Shown: positions 1 through 12,394 of the stretch, in pieces
Layout of the letters: every line of letters starts with the position of its first letter
Numbering within the stretch: the stretch's first letter is position 1
Source: Piscicola geometra
Lineage: Eukaryota; Annelida; Clitellata; Hirudinida; Piscicolidae
Length of the DNA: 64,000 nucleotides
Direction of reading: 5' to 3'
Assembly (NCBI GenBank): GCA_943735955.1
Contig: OX030968.1
Coordinates: 6,582,330-6,646,329, forward strand
Program-made: the position numbers and the translations under genes
Notes under the pieces: generated by a model
What the model was told of the DNA's origin: nothing
The model's database searches: none
What the model saw: only the letters and a program-made list of their open reading frames with translations

Positions 1-135
1 TCCTAATACTCCATCCTTCCTCCATCCATTCCTCCTCCTCTAATTCATCCTCTTTCCATCTCTTCTCTTCCCATTCTCCTTCTCCACACCCTTCTTCTCC
101 ACACCCCCCTCTTCTCCACCCCCACCCCCCTCCAC

Positions 136-942
136 CTTGCTGATGAGATCCTCAGGGGCGATCTCCATCAGACGCAGGCCACACATGAGAAGTGTCGGCG
201 CCAACGGGAGTCTCTTGCATCGGTCGCAGTCGATCCAGTTCACCAGCGCGTAAAACACCTCCAGCTCGTTGGAAACCTTCAGTTGGTCATCAGACAAGAG
301 GCGCAACAGCACTTCGGGGTGCAGCCACATGAAATGACGGGTTTTCGCGACTTCTTTGAAGTTATCCAAAATAAAGCAGAATATCTTCTCTCTCGTCTTC
401 TCCAGGCAGCAGTGGTCGGCGATGGCGTAGTGGTAGAGGGCGTTTTGGACGTTCACGTCGCATAGGAAGTCGATGCCACTCTCGACCACCTCCATCAGAC
501 CCAGTTCTCCGCCCGCCTTGAGCATGTTGGCGACGTTAGCGGCGTTCATTTCGTACTCCTTACGCAGGTAGAGGAACTCGAGAAGCATTCGGACCGCGTC
601 GAGTGGAAACTCGCACAGGTCGATGTTCACGGCCGACTCGTTGGGGAACTTTGAGAAGTTTTCGTAGCAGAAGGGACTGTAGGCGCTCAACACGGCTTTG
701 TGCGCCTTTACGACGCCGTCACTGCAACGAATGACCACGTCACACATACGCTGGTCCTGCCACAAGTGCACCATGAATTCTCCGATGCGCTGGCAGCTGC
801 CCTCGAAGTCACCGCCTGGGGAGGCGTTCATGTGGCTGGTCTTGGCGGTGGTCGTCTGGTTCTTTTGACCTTCACCCTTGCAAGGTCGTTCGGTCGGTCG
901 CATGCTGATCAGTTCCTGGCTGGGACTCATCATGGCATTCAT
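136..942 (-). CDS. BTB/BACK-domain (Kelch-like) protein, first coding exon, gene continues off the left edge
   Basis: The reading frame opens at an ATG at 942 in a strong start context (GCCGCC just before it) and runs 269 codons to a probable donor (AAG|GTGGAG) at 136. Beyond that the frame becomes a Gly/Glu/Lys run that looks like intron. Residues about 50-160 match a BTB/POZ domain (motifs CDVVIRCSDG, KAHKAVLSAYSPFC, LLEFLY). Residues about 165-268 match a BACK domain (YHYAIADHCCLEKTREKI, HPEVLLRLLSDD, ALVNWI). BTB-BACK proteins usually end in Kelch repeats and act as substrate adaptors of Cullin-3 ubiquitin ligases. The Kelch part would lie to the left and is not visible, so the adaptor role is inferred from the family. 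The first 45 or so residues are Ser/Thr/Gln-rich and probably disordered. The gene lies head to head with the plus-strand gene starting at 1392. Confidence 0.88.
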
Positions 943-1391
943 GGCGGCACCTCGTGAAGCAGGTTTGTTAAACGAGCGCTAGAAAAATTTGAAGAGATAT
1001 ATTTTTGTTAAAAATTGAAATGTTTGTTGTTTTGGACTTTTTTTGGTTGTTTTGAGGTTAAATAACAATTCGATTGGGATGCCCGTCTTTCGTTACACTT
1101 TTTCGCTGTTGTAGCTTTATAGGCGAAGTAGTGGTTAAATATGTGTATTGTTGAAAAATCTGTCGGTTTCTTGAAAATCACTCTTGTTTAATCAAAAATG
1201 GTTTAGATTTGTTTTTGTTTACTATTTTATGACGTTTGTACATAGAGCCAAAGCGTGAATAATTCTAGAATCAATTGATGACGTTCTAATGGTTACTGTT
1301 GATGTTTCGATCTAGAGATAGACTCAAATTTGTCTAATCGAAAGAAAACTTGGCTTAACTTGGCTAATATTAAATTTAAATATTCTCTAAA
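943..1391. promoter_or_regulatory. Shared intergenic region between two divergent genes
   Basis: About 450 bp separates the ATG of the minus-strand BTB gene from the ATG of the plus-strand gene. It is AT-rich with no long open frame. The head-to-head layout suggests a bidirectional promoter. I could not single out a TATA box or start site with confidence. Confidence 0.35.
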
Positions 1392-3088
1392 ATGTACAAA
1401 AAGAGCAAATGCCTTGTTGTGGAAAAGCCCGAAAAAATAGCAAGACCCATGGCGCCTAGTGTTTTCACTGAACCAGTGAAGAACTTTCTGGATTGCAGAG
1501 AAGTGAGAGAAGAAAAAGAAAAAAAAGAAAAAGAAGAAAAAGAAGAAAAAAAGATTTTGAAAAAAGAAGATAAGGATGAAATGGAGCTCAGAAAGAAGTC
1601 ACCTCCGATCAAGAAGAAGGTCGTTGCGCTGACGCATGGCTTCCTGAAAGAGTGAGTCGTGAAGACGAGGTTTTCTTGCGATTCAATGCAAATTATAGGG
1701 GCTTGGGAGTATTGCATACGCCACCTAGCGACCACTTGAACAGTTTTTAACTACACGATACATAACAACCACTGAAACCACCACCAACCAAACAACACAA
1801 CATTACTGGAACCACCCCACAGCACGGCTAATACAGCCAAAGCCAGATGCCTTTCGTTGCAGCAAAGAGCAAGTAAGAAGAAATGGGCCCAGAAGCCGTG
1901 GTGGCACTGTGCAGAGATGAGGTCAAACTGTGCTGTCAAGTGCTCAAACAAAAAAGTTTGTCTTCTTTTAAAAAATTTTCTCACATCATTTATATGTGGA
2001 ATTCAGTTTGGAGATGTCAATTTTAGCTGAAGTGTCAAAGAGTTTTGCTGACTTTTCATTAACGTGAAACAAAAAAATGTTCCACGCCAACAAGTTTAGT
2101 TTCCGTCTCATGTGTTTTCATGACTTTCTCACTCATTTTATCATTAACAGCGCCAACACTCAACCTTTACCCCCTCCCACACCTCCCACTTTCAACTCAC
2201 CCAACCACCCACCCACCCACCCACCCACCAACCCACCCATCCACCCACCAACCCACCCATCCACCCACCAATCCACCCATCAACCCACCCACCCATCAAC
2301 CCACTCATCCATCCACCTACCCACCCACCCATCCACCCACCAACCCACCCATAAACCCACCAACCCACCCATCAACCCATCAACCCACCCACTTACCCAC
2401 CAACCCACCCACCCAGATACCACCCAAACCAAGAACTGCCCAACCATGCCCTGACCCCTTCATCCACGCCTACCACCACAACCCTCGTCTGAGGAACTAC
2501 CTGATGCTTGAAAACCAGCGCCTTTACTGTCACCAGACGTTCAATAAGGCTGTGTGAGTGGATGTGGTGGGGTGATGTGGTGATGAGGTTGGGGTGAGGA
2601 TGTGGTCAGGTGGTAATGATGGAGTGGTGATGATGTGATTGGGTTTTGTGTTTCGTTTTGTAGGAAGCTTCGTTGTGTTTGATGCAGGTTCTCAGCCGTT
2701 CTCACTCGACCAAACCATCTTACCAACTACACCAACTTACCAGCATTACCACACCACAACCACCATAACCACAACCACTAAACCTCATCACCACCACTAT
2801 TACTTCACCCAAAAAAAAACACTTTTCCAAATGCCACCGCTCTCCCACAGAAACCCTCTAAAGTACCTCCACATGCCACGCGGACTGTGCGCTGAGCAAC
2901 GAGGCGTCAGCGAGTGTCGACCGGTCAGCGACTGGAGGACCGCGTGGACACTGGCCAGATGGGTGGATGAACACCGGCGGAGAAATGACGCCTATGCCAG
3001 TAATTCCATCTGCATCTTCCACACTCCACCAAAAAGTCGCCCTGCTGCCTTGGGCGGGAGTGGTCAGTATGCGTGTGAGTATGCGTGA
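1392..3088 (+). CDS. Unrecognised protein, three predicted exons (about 205 aa)
   Basis: Predicted exons are 1392-1650, 2434-2553 and 2851-3088. Exons 1 and 2 each end at a GTGAGT donor and leave two bases of a codon; the acceptors at 2433 (CCAAG) and 2850 (CTCCCACAG) restore the frame, so both introns are phase 2. The first acceptor is the weaker one. The protein begins MYKKSKCLVVEKPEKIARPM, has a Lys/Glu run at about residues 37-60, then a compact region (PDPFIHAYHHNPRLRNYLML, then NKAVNPLKYLHMPRGLCAEQ) and a Trp/Arg-rich part (SDWRTAWTLARWVDEHRRRN), and ends near SGQYACEYA. I see no signal peptide or membrane segment and do not recognise the family. Intron 1 carries a CCCACC repeat, and a GTGAGT-type repeat begins within the stop-codon region, so the 3' end could differ. 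Confidence 0.5.
2160..2416 (+). repeat. CCCACC/CCCATCAA simple repeat
   Basis: About 250 bp of degenerate CCCACC, CCCATC and CCAACC units lie in the first intron of the plus-strand gene. They create spurious Thr/Pro/His-rich open frames. Confidence 0.9.
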
Positions 3089-3290
3089 GTGTGTGTGAGT
3101 TTGTGTGAGTATGCCTGAGTGTGTGTGAGTTTGTGTGAGTATGCGTGAGTATGCGTGAGTGTGTGTGCATTTGTGTGAGTGTGTGTGAGTTTGTGTGAGT
3201 ATGCGTGAGTTTGTGTGAGTTTGTGTGTGAGTTTGTGAGTGTGCATGTGTGTGAATTTGCTTGTGTGTAAGTGTCTGTGAGTTTGCTTTA
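3061..3290 (+). repeat. GTGTGAGT minisatellite
   Basis: Irregular tandem units of GTGTGAGT, TTGTGTGAGT and ATGCGTGAGT overlap and follow the end of the plus-strand gene. Each unit resembles a 5' splice site, which makes the exact exon end there uncertain. Confidence 0.85.
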
Positions 3291-4230
3291 ATGCGAGTGA
3301 GTTTTGGTGAGGGTGTGCAAAAGACTAGGCAAATGTTTTGTGTCCCGGGAGTATTATAGACTATAATATAATTTATATAATTTATAGTGTGGTTGTGCTG
3401 TAGTGGCAGTGGTGTTTCTAAAAACATTTTTCGCATTTTTATGTATGTAATTAAAAGTTTAAATATTTATTCAACGGAAAGTGTTTTTGTTTCCCCATCG
3501 AGTTTACCATAAATCTTTTGTTTCTTTGATTAAAAATGTAAGCGGTTATGGTCGCATGATGAAAGGGGCTTTTAACGTCCGTGAAAATCCCGAAAATTCT
3601 CGCGAGATAGATTTACATGTAGATAAACAAAAGCACTCATATTCAAATATTAAAATGATTTAAATGAAAAAATTAAATAACTTTAAAAGTTAAAACTAAT
3701 ATTTAAACATTTTATTAAATCCTGAGTGTTTCTCAAATAAAGATCATCTTACATTTGTGAATCTAAGCGGTTTAGACTGGATTTACCACGAAACTTAAAC
3801 CTGAAAAATCTCCAATCCTTTCTTTTTCGGTGTAAATCCAATCTATCCCAGTCTAAGCAGCAAAATCTACAAGCGTTATTGAAGAAAAACTTTTCACAGA
3901 CACAAACGAAATTATTTGGTCGTCTTTTGTAAATATAAATAAAGATTATTGCATGTAACCTTAACAATATTACTTCAACTTACTTTAAAAAACATATATA
4001 AATAATAAGAGTTGCAATAAGAAAAGTTAATTTAAAATGGCGATTAAAATACCGGCAAGTTAATCCCAAAGGGGTGAAGATCTCAGAAAAAGGTTGAGGC
4101 ATGGAGCTTCTTATGTGTTTAGAGTCGAGGAAGTGTTTGAACGTTGTCGTAAAAAGACAGTAAAACATGTTTGCCTTGAAAAAGTGTGAAGGTTTGGGTG
4201 TATTTTTTAAACAAAAATACAGACACACAT
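3291..4230. other. Intergenic AT-rich stretch, nothing recognised
   Basis: AT-rich sequence with only short open frames on either strand. No motif, codon pattern or splice-site arrangement supports a gene here. Confidence 0.6.
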
Positions 4231-4567
<337 letters not shown>

Positions 4568-4958
4568 TTCATTCAGACTTCTCAGAAATAATGTAGGGTC
4601 CTGTCATAATACGATATACATACATACTAAGCAGCAATGATGGAAGAAATAAACAACGCAGTAAAAGCAAATATAAACACTATAAAGTCATAAATATAAA
4701 TAAAAACATTTAATTTGTATTAAAACAAAAATGAAAAAAACATTTTCGTCAGACATGCCACACATTTGCGATGAAAAGTACTTAATGCGAGCGCTTGATA
4801 GCACAGATGGCGAGACGGTTTAAGGTGGTTCTGCACCTGAAGGAATTAATCGACGGAAATAAAAGATAAATTCTGTAGAGAAAACAACAGTGCGAACGAT
4901 ACTGAAATGGCATGAAGGTTCCAGAAGTGGTTCGTCTGCAAACATTGCGAGTTGTTAA
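4568..4958. other. Intergenic stretch, nothing recognised
   Basis: AT-rich sequence with no supported coding region. A slightly less AT-rich patch near 4790-4860 has no readable frame of interest. Confidence 0.6.
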
Positions 4959-5240
4959 TTATTCGTTAACAACCGAACTAACGGATATCAAATCGAAATT
5001 CAGTTTTTTGATTTGTTGCTGCTGGCAATTGTTGTTGTTGATGTTGTGGTAGGTGAGGTGTGGAGAGTAGCAGTTTGAAGAAGATATCGAGTCATGGTGG
5101 TTGTGTGACGTGTATTTTTGTTGCAGTTGTTGTTGTTGATGTTGTAATTGTTGTTGTTGTTGGTAAGAAAACAATTGTGGAGGTTGAGGTACAAGGCTTA
5201 AGGGATTCAAGTTGTCTTTGATGATGTTGTAGTTGTTTAT

Positions 5241-5271
<31 letters not shown>

Positions 5272-5414
5272 ATGACGCTGTACGGGTTGTTGTTGTTATT
5301 GATATTGTTGCTGTTGTTGTTGTTACATGGCGTAACCATTCCAGAGAATTGTTTTTGATGCTCTGATGACGACATCAACACGTCATAATTGCAACCCGGT
5401 CTGAAGGATTCCAT
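4959..5414 (-). CDS. Doubtful Asn/Gln-rich ORF (151 aa)
   Basis: An ATG at 5414 opens a frame to a stop at 4959. The first 30 residues are of mixed composition (MESFRPGCNYDVLMSSSEHQ). Most of the rest is Asn and Gln runs encoded by AAC/CAA trinucleotide repeats, broken by PLSLVPQPPQLFSYQ and SISSSNCYSPHLTYHN. Such runs are common in the disordered arms of animal transcription factors, but no DNA-binding domain is present. A possible acceptor (CCCTCCAG) lies just upstream of the ATG, so this could be an internal or last exon. It could equally be a trinucleotide-repeat accident. No function is assigned. Confidence 0.3.
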
Positions 5415-5610
5415 TGGGATTCCAGGAATCCTGGAGGGTGGTGATGATGATGATTATGAGGATGGTGGTGATGATGATGATGGTGGTTAATCTGATAGCG
5501 ATCTCAAGATGCTGCTAATGATCAGGGGTTGTTAATACATTGTAATGATAATACTGGTAATCAAAATAATAAAGGATAATACTATTAAATAAAATACATA
5601 TTCATTGAGA

Positions 5611-5616
5611 TTTATT
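5611..5616 (-). terminator. Polyadenylation signal AATAAA for the Shisa-like gene
   Basis: The plus strand reads TTTATT, so the minus strand reads AATAAA about 60 bp beyond the stop codon of the Shisa-like gene, a normal spacing. Confidence 0.45.
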
Positions 5617-5674
5617 AAAATGATAATAATAATAAATCATAATTAAACTCTTGATTAATTATATATTAATTAAT

Positions 5675-8415
5675 CTATAAAAAATATAATTTCCACTTGA
5701 ATTCTTCAGCAACGTCGGGAACGTTGCTGGAAGCTAGACTGAAATGCAGGTTTTCAATGTCTTTGGGTGTCCATTTGGAGAAGGATGAAGGATGAGGGGT
5801 GGTAGGATTGTGGATGGGATGGTGGATAGAGGGATGGGTAGAGTGGTGGATAGGATGGTGGATGGGATAGTGGGAAGTGAGATGATGAGAGGGATGGTGA
5901 GTGGAGTGAGGGGAAGTCGTTTTTGGGGTTGAAGTGTTGGGTTCTTCTTGATTTGAAACTGAAATTGTGATGAAATAATTTAAAAACTGTTTTAAATATC
6001 TTTCAAAAGTGTAAAAATTATTGAAGTGTTTCATTTAATAATTGTATCCCATTAATACTTAGAAATAATTATCTTCAAATACGTAAAAAAGCATTAAGCT
6101 TTCGTCCGCGCCAACGAAACGAACAGGAGAAACGGCTCTCAAGCACAGTGTTTGCGCCTCCGTGCTGTGATGTATCCAGAATCTTTGGCGCGGTTTGGTG
6201 GCCAGAAGAAGAAGTTTTTGGCGCGAAAATTGATGATGACGTCATGGCTTGAGTTTCTATAGCGCTTGATATTTTGGCTGCTTCAGCGCTCATAGCATCG
6301 ACTGAGGAGAGGGTCGGATGTTTTGGTTCAATTAATTTTTATTGAAATTTGAATTATCTGGAACTTTTTTGGGATTTATAAACAAGTTTTCAATTTTAAA
6401 ATTATCAAAATAAAATGAAATAAAGTGATAAAAATATAAAAAATATTTAATAACTATATCATAATAACTATAACTATAATTAATTATATCAATAACCTTC
6501 AACCCACCTTTCTCGTTCCCTTTGAAAACCTTAAGCCTAATTTGGCTGCAGCAGTTACACAAGTAGCAACACAGGAAGACTGTTGCCATGGCAATCAAGA
6601 TGGTGACGAACAGGCCAGCTCCCGTGAAGACGACGAGAATGGGGATTCTTGAAGGGGTGGGGTGTGGTTGTGAGTGTGTGGTGTGGTGTTGTGGGGTGTG
6701 GTTGTTGTGAGTGTGTAGTGTGGGTGTGGGGTGTGGTTGTTGTGGGTGTGTGGTGTGGGTGGTGGGGTGTGGTTGTTGTAGGTGTGTGGTGTGGGTGGTG
6801 GAGTGTGGTTGTTGTGAGTGTGTGGTTGTTGTGGGTGTGTGGGGTGTGGTTGTTGTGGGTGTGTGGTGTGGGTGGTGGAGTGTGGTTGTTGTGGATGTGT
6901 GGTGTGGGTGGTGTAGTGTGGTTGTCGTGAGTGTGTGGTGTGGGTGGTGAAGTGTGGTTGTTGTGAGTGTGTGGTGTGGGTGGTGGGGTGTGGTTGTTGT
7001 GAGTGTGTGGTGTGGGTGGTGGGAGAGAATAAGGGTTTGGTGGTAGTGGTAAAGATTTTCAAAGAGTGGTGGTGATGTATGGTAGTTGTGGAAGTGAAGG
7101 TGGTATGGTGTTGGGAGTGTGGAATGTAGGGGTGGAATTCGGTGGTGAAGTGAGTATAATGGTAGTGGTGGTTGAATGTGTGGTATGGTGGTGGAGTGTG
7201 GTATGGTGGTGGAGTGTGGTATGGTGGTGGAGTGTGGTAGTGAAGTGTGTTACTGGTTGTGGAGTGTTGAAATAGGTGGTGGTAGTTGAGTGTGCTGATG
7301 GAGAAGTATAGTGGTGGTAGTAGCGCTTGTGGCGAAGTTCTAAAATAAAGGGAGCAAGGGTGATGATTGGTGGTGGAAACTTGTTCATATTAGTTGAGAT
7401 TTCTTTCTAAACATTATCATTGTTTATATGAGGTGTAATTCAATTAAATTATGAGTAAGGACTCGGGTTAACGGCTAGAAGAGCGATGGTGGATGAAGAT
7501 TGGAGCCGAGATATGAAAAAACTATTCATCGAGAACTAATAATAATAATAATAAGAGGAATAAATATAAATAAGTAGAATAAAATCAAAAAAGATAATTT
7601 TAAGTAATAGTAAAAAAAAGTGTTTAAAAAATTTGTTTTTTATTCAAAATAGTTGTTATTTTAACTAAAAACATTAGAGTAAAACAATAGTGGAATTAAG
7701 TTGTCAGTCAGACACGTCTTAATGGTGCCTTGGAGCCGAGAAGGATCATAAAACCTTTGTACAAATATCGAAAACCTAAGATGAAAGTTAAATGTTGTTT
7801 TTAAGGTATAATTTTTTGCTTTTTTATAATTTATTTATTATTATTCTTATTTTCAAAAAAAATTGTAATTTATTTTTTCTACATTTTTTCTATTTCTTCT
7901 TTCATTTTTCTTTCTACTTTATCTTCTCTTCCTTTTACAATCCACCTTCCTTTTCAACCATCTCCTTCTTCCAACCAACTCAACCAAATCCCATCTTCAA
8001 CCACCCCCATCCAACCACCCCCATCACCAACCCCCCATCCAACCACCCCCATCCAACCACCCCCCTAACCAACCCCCCTAACCAACCCCCCCATCCACCC
8101 CCCCCTCTAACGTGACAGTAGACTGTTCATGGGCGGCCCCATCGACCTCCTCAACCCCTGCAAACTGCACAAAGTCCCCCCCTCCACCTCCACGGGTTTC
8201 AGGAAAAAAAGGAAAAGACAATAAGGAAGAAGTAGTAGTAGTAGTTGTAGAGAAAGCGGGTCTGCTGGTCGAGAGGTGTGGTTGGGGGCAGCAGAATTTC
8301 TCGTGCTCATCTCCGCAGCAGTAGGTGGCATCTACGGCTCCCCATTTGGGACAGACGAATCCGTTGTTCCAGATGCCGTGTCTGTCGCTGTAGCCGGAGC
8401 ACTGCTCGTATTGGA
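5675..8415 (-). CDS. Shisa-like single-pass transmembrane adaptor, partial exon model
   Basis: Four exons are supported. One starts at 8415 after a CACCAG acceptor and encodes a Shisa-type cysteine region: QYEQCSGYSDRHGIWNNGF, then VCPKWG, then TYCCGDEHEKFCCPQ. This follows the family pattern C-GY-D-G-W-F-CP-YCCG-FCC. The exon 6508-6647 encodes a membrane span (ILVVFTGAGLFVTILIAMAT, then VFLCCYLCNCCSQIRLKV); Cys residues just inside the membrane are typical of the family. Exons 6083-6301 and 5675-5958 encode a Ser/Thr/His-rich cytoplasmic tail ending EEFKWKLYFL. The last three exons join in phase 1 without frame error. Missing are the signal-peptide exon (a candidate ATG lies at 8782), the 3' end of the cysteine exon, and any link across the repeats at 6.65-8.1 kb. 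Shisa-like proteins act as membrane adaptors in receptor trafficking; that role is inferred. Confidence 0.72.
6655..7035 (+). repeat. TGTGGGTGGTG/GTTGTTGTGG minisatellite
   Basis: About 380 bp of irregular tandem G/T units, roughly 35-40 bp apart, sit in an intron of the Shisa-like gene, immediately upstream (minus strand) of its membrane exon. Confidence 0.9.
7140..7245 (+). repeat. TGGTATGGTGGTGGAGTG short tandem repeat
   Basis: Several copies of an 18 bp unit (GTGTGGTATGGTGGTGGA) are visible within the same intronic region of the Shisa-like gene. Confidence 0.75.
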
Positions 8416-8560
8416 CTGGTGTGGTGGTGGTGGTGGTGTGGTGGTGGTGGTGGTAGTGGTGGTAGTGATGGTGTGGTGGTGTGGTGGTGGTGTGGTGGTG
8501 GTGGTGGTGTGGTGGTGTGGTGGTGGTGGTGGTGGTAGTGGTGGTGAAGGGATTGGATTA
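8416..8560 (+). repeat. (GGT)n-rich simple repeat
   Basis: A run of TGG/GTG units directly abuts the acceptor side of the Shisa cysteine exon. On the minus strand it reads CCA/CAC and may serve as its pyrimidine-rich tract. Confidence 0.85.
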
Positions 8561-8944
8561 GGTCAGATGGTAGATGTGTATGATAGTGGTGGGTGTGTTG
8601 TAGTGGTTGAGGAATTGGGTAGTGGGGGGGGGGGGGTTGTGGTGAAGAGATGTGAATGTGCGTTGAGGGGGCGATGAAAACTGAGTTGGGATGTCTTTTG
8701 GTTGAATATGAAAGAAGAAAAGGAAATCAAGGAGGGCTGTCACACCACAAGGGCGCCTACACAAAGCGGCTTCAGACCACATGGAGGTGTTACTGAAGCC
8801 GCTAGAAGTTATTCATAATAGCATTGTGTGTGTGTGCAAGGGGTAGTCAGTGGGATGTTTGATGGGTCCAGGCGTGGAGAGTTATGTGTTGCAAGGTGGA
8901 ATGCCTGGAAAGGCAAATCTTAAACCCTCTGATGTAATAGTATA

Positions 8945-9082
<138 letters not shown>

Positions 9083-12055
9083 GGAGTATCAGTTATGATA
9101 GTAAGTGGAAAAGATAAGATAAATAATTTGACCGATAAACGATGAATAAAAGCACTAGAGAAGAAAGATGAGAAAAAACTGATAGTGATGATGATGATGG
9201 TGGGGGTGGAGATGATGATGATGATGAGGGGGTAGAGATGATGATGATAGTGATGTTTAAATGTTGTAGTCGGCTAGACAAAAAATAGTTTTGCACTATA
9301 TATTTTTTCCTAATTTTATTTCATTTTTATAATAGATTAAAAAAATGCGAATAACTGAAAAAATAAACAAAGTATTTAAAAGTTATGATGATGGTGATGG
9401 AGAGGATGATAACGTTGATGATGATGATGAAGATGATGGTGAAAAAAAAGAAGATGATGATTATAACGATCATGATAATGATGACTATGAGAAGGGATCA
9501 TAAAAGTCTGTAAATAACGGTAAAAAACCTCAGCACGAGCCCAGTGAAGAGTTGCCCCACTGAAAGAACAACACTCGTCTTTTCATTTGAGGAGCTCATT
9601 TTGAGGGCGAATTAAGTGGCTTGTCAATCACTTTCATATTTCAAGAGAACAGTTTTTTTTATACAAAAATAAACAATGTTTTTGATTAAGGCTTGATCGG
9701 GTTTTAGTGATGATAATGATGATGGTGGTGCTGGTGATGATGAAGATGATGATGATGATGAAGATGATGATGATGGTGGTGGTGGTGGTAATGAGGATGA
9801 TGGTAATGATGAGGATGATGATAATATTTATATGTAAAATGAAAAACTTAAATACATTTTTTTAATGTAAATGATAAATTTGCGCCGAACTTCTTGCTTT
9901 CTGACGTTTTTCCAGTGAAGACGTCAATTAATTGTAGAATAAAAATAGTTATATACAAATAAACCATTTTATTCATATAAAAAAAGATATCAAAAAACAC
10001 TTCCAAATAAAAAAACACCTGGCAAAGATTGGAAAATGTTTATAAATTCATCAAGAAACATCTGGGTTATGTTATATCACGCATGCATCAACACTGGGTT
10101 GTCGCTCGAGAATCTAAGATTTTCTTTGATGAAGTAGATCAAAAGATTTTTTTTTTTTTTTTAAAAACAATAAAAATAATAATAACTGTTTGATATATTA
10201 AAAAAATATTTTATAGTTGAAAATTTGATAAATAAAAAATAAAAATTCAACCCTTGATGCTTGTAAAAACTGTTCAAATAACATCTAAATTCAACTTTTG
10301 TTTTTTTATTGATAAAAAAAATAATAAAAACTTGAGAAATGGGGAGATTAAATAATATCATAAAGATTTTAAGACCGATATGAAAGGTCAGTGCACTTAT
10401 TATTCTTGTTTTTATTTTTAATTAATCAAATTCCTTTTTTTATTATATATAAATATATTTCTACAAATTCAATTACTCCAATTATTCTTATTCTTATTAT
10501 AATTATTATTTCTTTCATTATTTTATTTATCATAATAATCATTTTTAATTACCCTTTCACTTTCTTATCCCTAATCAGATTTAATACGCTCCATCATTAT
10601 TTCTTTCATAAATAAGACACTCAACAATTCTAGTCTAATTCAAACGATCTAAAAAAGAAAATAAAATTCAAAAATGCAAAAATACATCCTAAAAATATAA
10701 AGCGCCACTACATAAATAAATAAACTGATGGATAGGCAACCTTTGTTGTTGTATTGGCTGTCCATGGAGCGATGATGGAGTTTGCTCTTCGACAGAACAA
10801 TCTCGTCTTGAAGCTCGTTCGGGTTTACGCCACGTTAATAATGTTCATCGTTGTGTTGTGATTTATTTTATTTATTTATTTTAATATTCCTAGTTATTTT
10901 ATTGAATTAATTTACAAGATTAAATCTTATATCTGTAGCTTTCTGTTAAAAGAATACTGATGAAAAATTTTTAGTCAATACTTTTAATTATTTAAATTAT
11001 ACTAAATTTTTCCCTCCAAGACTTTTGTGTCTTGAAACAGAAGTTTATAACATCAAAGAATTCGAAGTGCTGGAAGAGTTCACGTGATGAAGCATGGAAG
11101 TTAAAATGTTTTTTTTAACTAATTAAATTGCATAACCATCTCGACTTCACCAACTCAATCAAATTCTCCTTTCGATTCGTTTTCTTTCCACATCTCTGTA
11201 TTTAAAGGCCCGACTTTTAGGGTGTGTTTGTGTGTGTATGTATGTTTATATGTGTGTAGGTATGTGTATGTGTGTTTGTAGGTATGTGTGTGTGAACGTG
11301 CTCAAAGATCTCTTGGTATCAGACTTGATTACTATAGTATGATCGCATTGATTGTTTATCGACACGTACTTTATTGTATTTAATTCACTTTCAAACAAAA
11401 AGAGCAAGTGCTGAGAAGAAACTTTATTGAAATGTCACGATTGCAAAGGTGTTAGTGAAAGCTCAAAGCAGGCGTACGATGAGTCACGGGACGGTGTGAA
11501 AACTTGCTACGTTGTCTATCGAATGATATCATTATTAAAGAGATGCTCATCATCACATGAACATCATTATCATCGTCTCCATCATCGCTACCGCCATCAT
11601 CATCTTCATCATCGCCATCATCATCATCATCATCATTTTTTCAGAGATTAAACATTTGTGAAGCAAATCTTAGGCATATAATTTCAATTTTACCATTAGT
11701 TTAGTTAAGAGTGCTGAGTATAATTAGTTTATTTAGGGTTTTTGGTACTAAAAGTTTAGTTTATGGTTTAAATACCATTAAACAAGTGTTAAATCCGTTA
11801 TTATAACATGATGCAACCAATGGCCAAAGAATGTTAAAACTTGCAAGAAATGTTAAATTAAAACAAGCTGGGGAAGGCAAAATCGATCCAAAAAGCGTCA
11901 AACTGCGGCACCCAAACCTCTGTCAGGCAGTTGCAAAAGTGGCAGCTTAAATGAAATGCTACATTCCGAAGAGGATAACTAACACTTGAATTGAAATACA
12001 TCTGGATAAATGAATAAAACTAAAGTCATAAGAGCCTTAATAATCGAATTTATCG
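9083..12055. other. Repeat-rich intergenic region, no supported gene
   Basis: This stretch is strongly AT-rich with several GAT/CAT trinucleotide patches (9180-9260, 9380-9490, 9705-9830 and 11545-11640) and a TGTATG patch near 11220-11300. Open frames are short and of low complexity. A moderately GC-richer segment at 11427-11550 gives a frame beginning MKCHDCKGVSESS, but it has no recognisable motif and runs into a CAT repeat. Confidence 0.6.
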
Positions 12056-12394
12056 TTTATTTAGTAGGAACTAAAAACATTTTAATAAATCAATCTTTCA
12101 TGAACAGAGGCGCCCCGGGTGACCACAGTTTGATGCAGTTGGGAGAATGAGGCAAGCCGGGTGGAGTCCCATAAGACGCAGGCAAAGTAGAAAACACAAG
12201 CGGCTGCCGATGCAAAAGGTGCATCTGGACAGTCTTTTATTAGTTTTTTATCGTGCATTCTTACTAAAATTGCCATCAAAAAGCGATGGAAATCAAGTAA
12301 GAAATGCTGCCTAAATGTCAAGTAGAATGATATAAAACGTATTAATGAAAACGAACTGCCTTCAGTGAAAGCATGCAGCATTCATGCAAGGCGA
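12056..12394 (-). other. Probable 3' untranslated region of the giant collagen gene, with polyadenylation signal
   Basis: The stop codon of the collagen gene ends at 12395. On the minus strand an AATAAA lies at 12061-12056, about 335 bp downstream. No other coding signal is seen between. Confidence 0.5.

Noticed and set aside
1751..1984. Minus-strand frame of 77 codons with hydrophobic residues
   Set aside because: It lies inside the first intron of the plus-strand gene and has no motif, splice context or start-context support.
2077..2557. Thr/Pro/His-rich plus-strand frames over the CCCACC repeat
   Set aside because: Only the last 40 codons (from 2434) have non-repetitive composition and a matching splice phase; the rest is intron repeat.
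6655..7035. Possible CRISPR-like or regulatory array
   Set aside because: The units are irregular G/T-rich minisatellite without unique spacers, in an animal genome.
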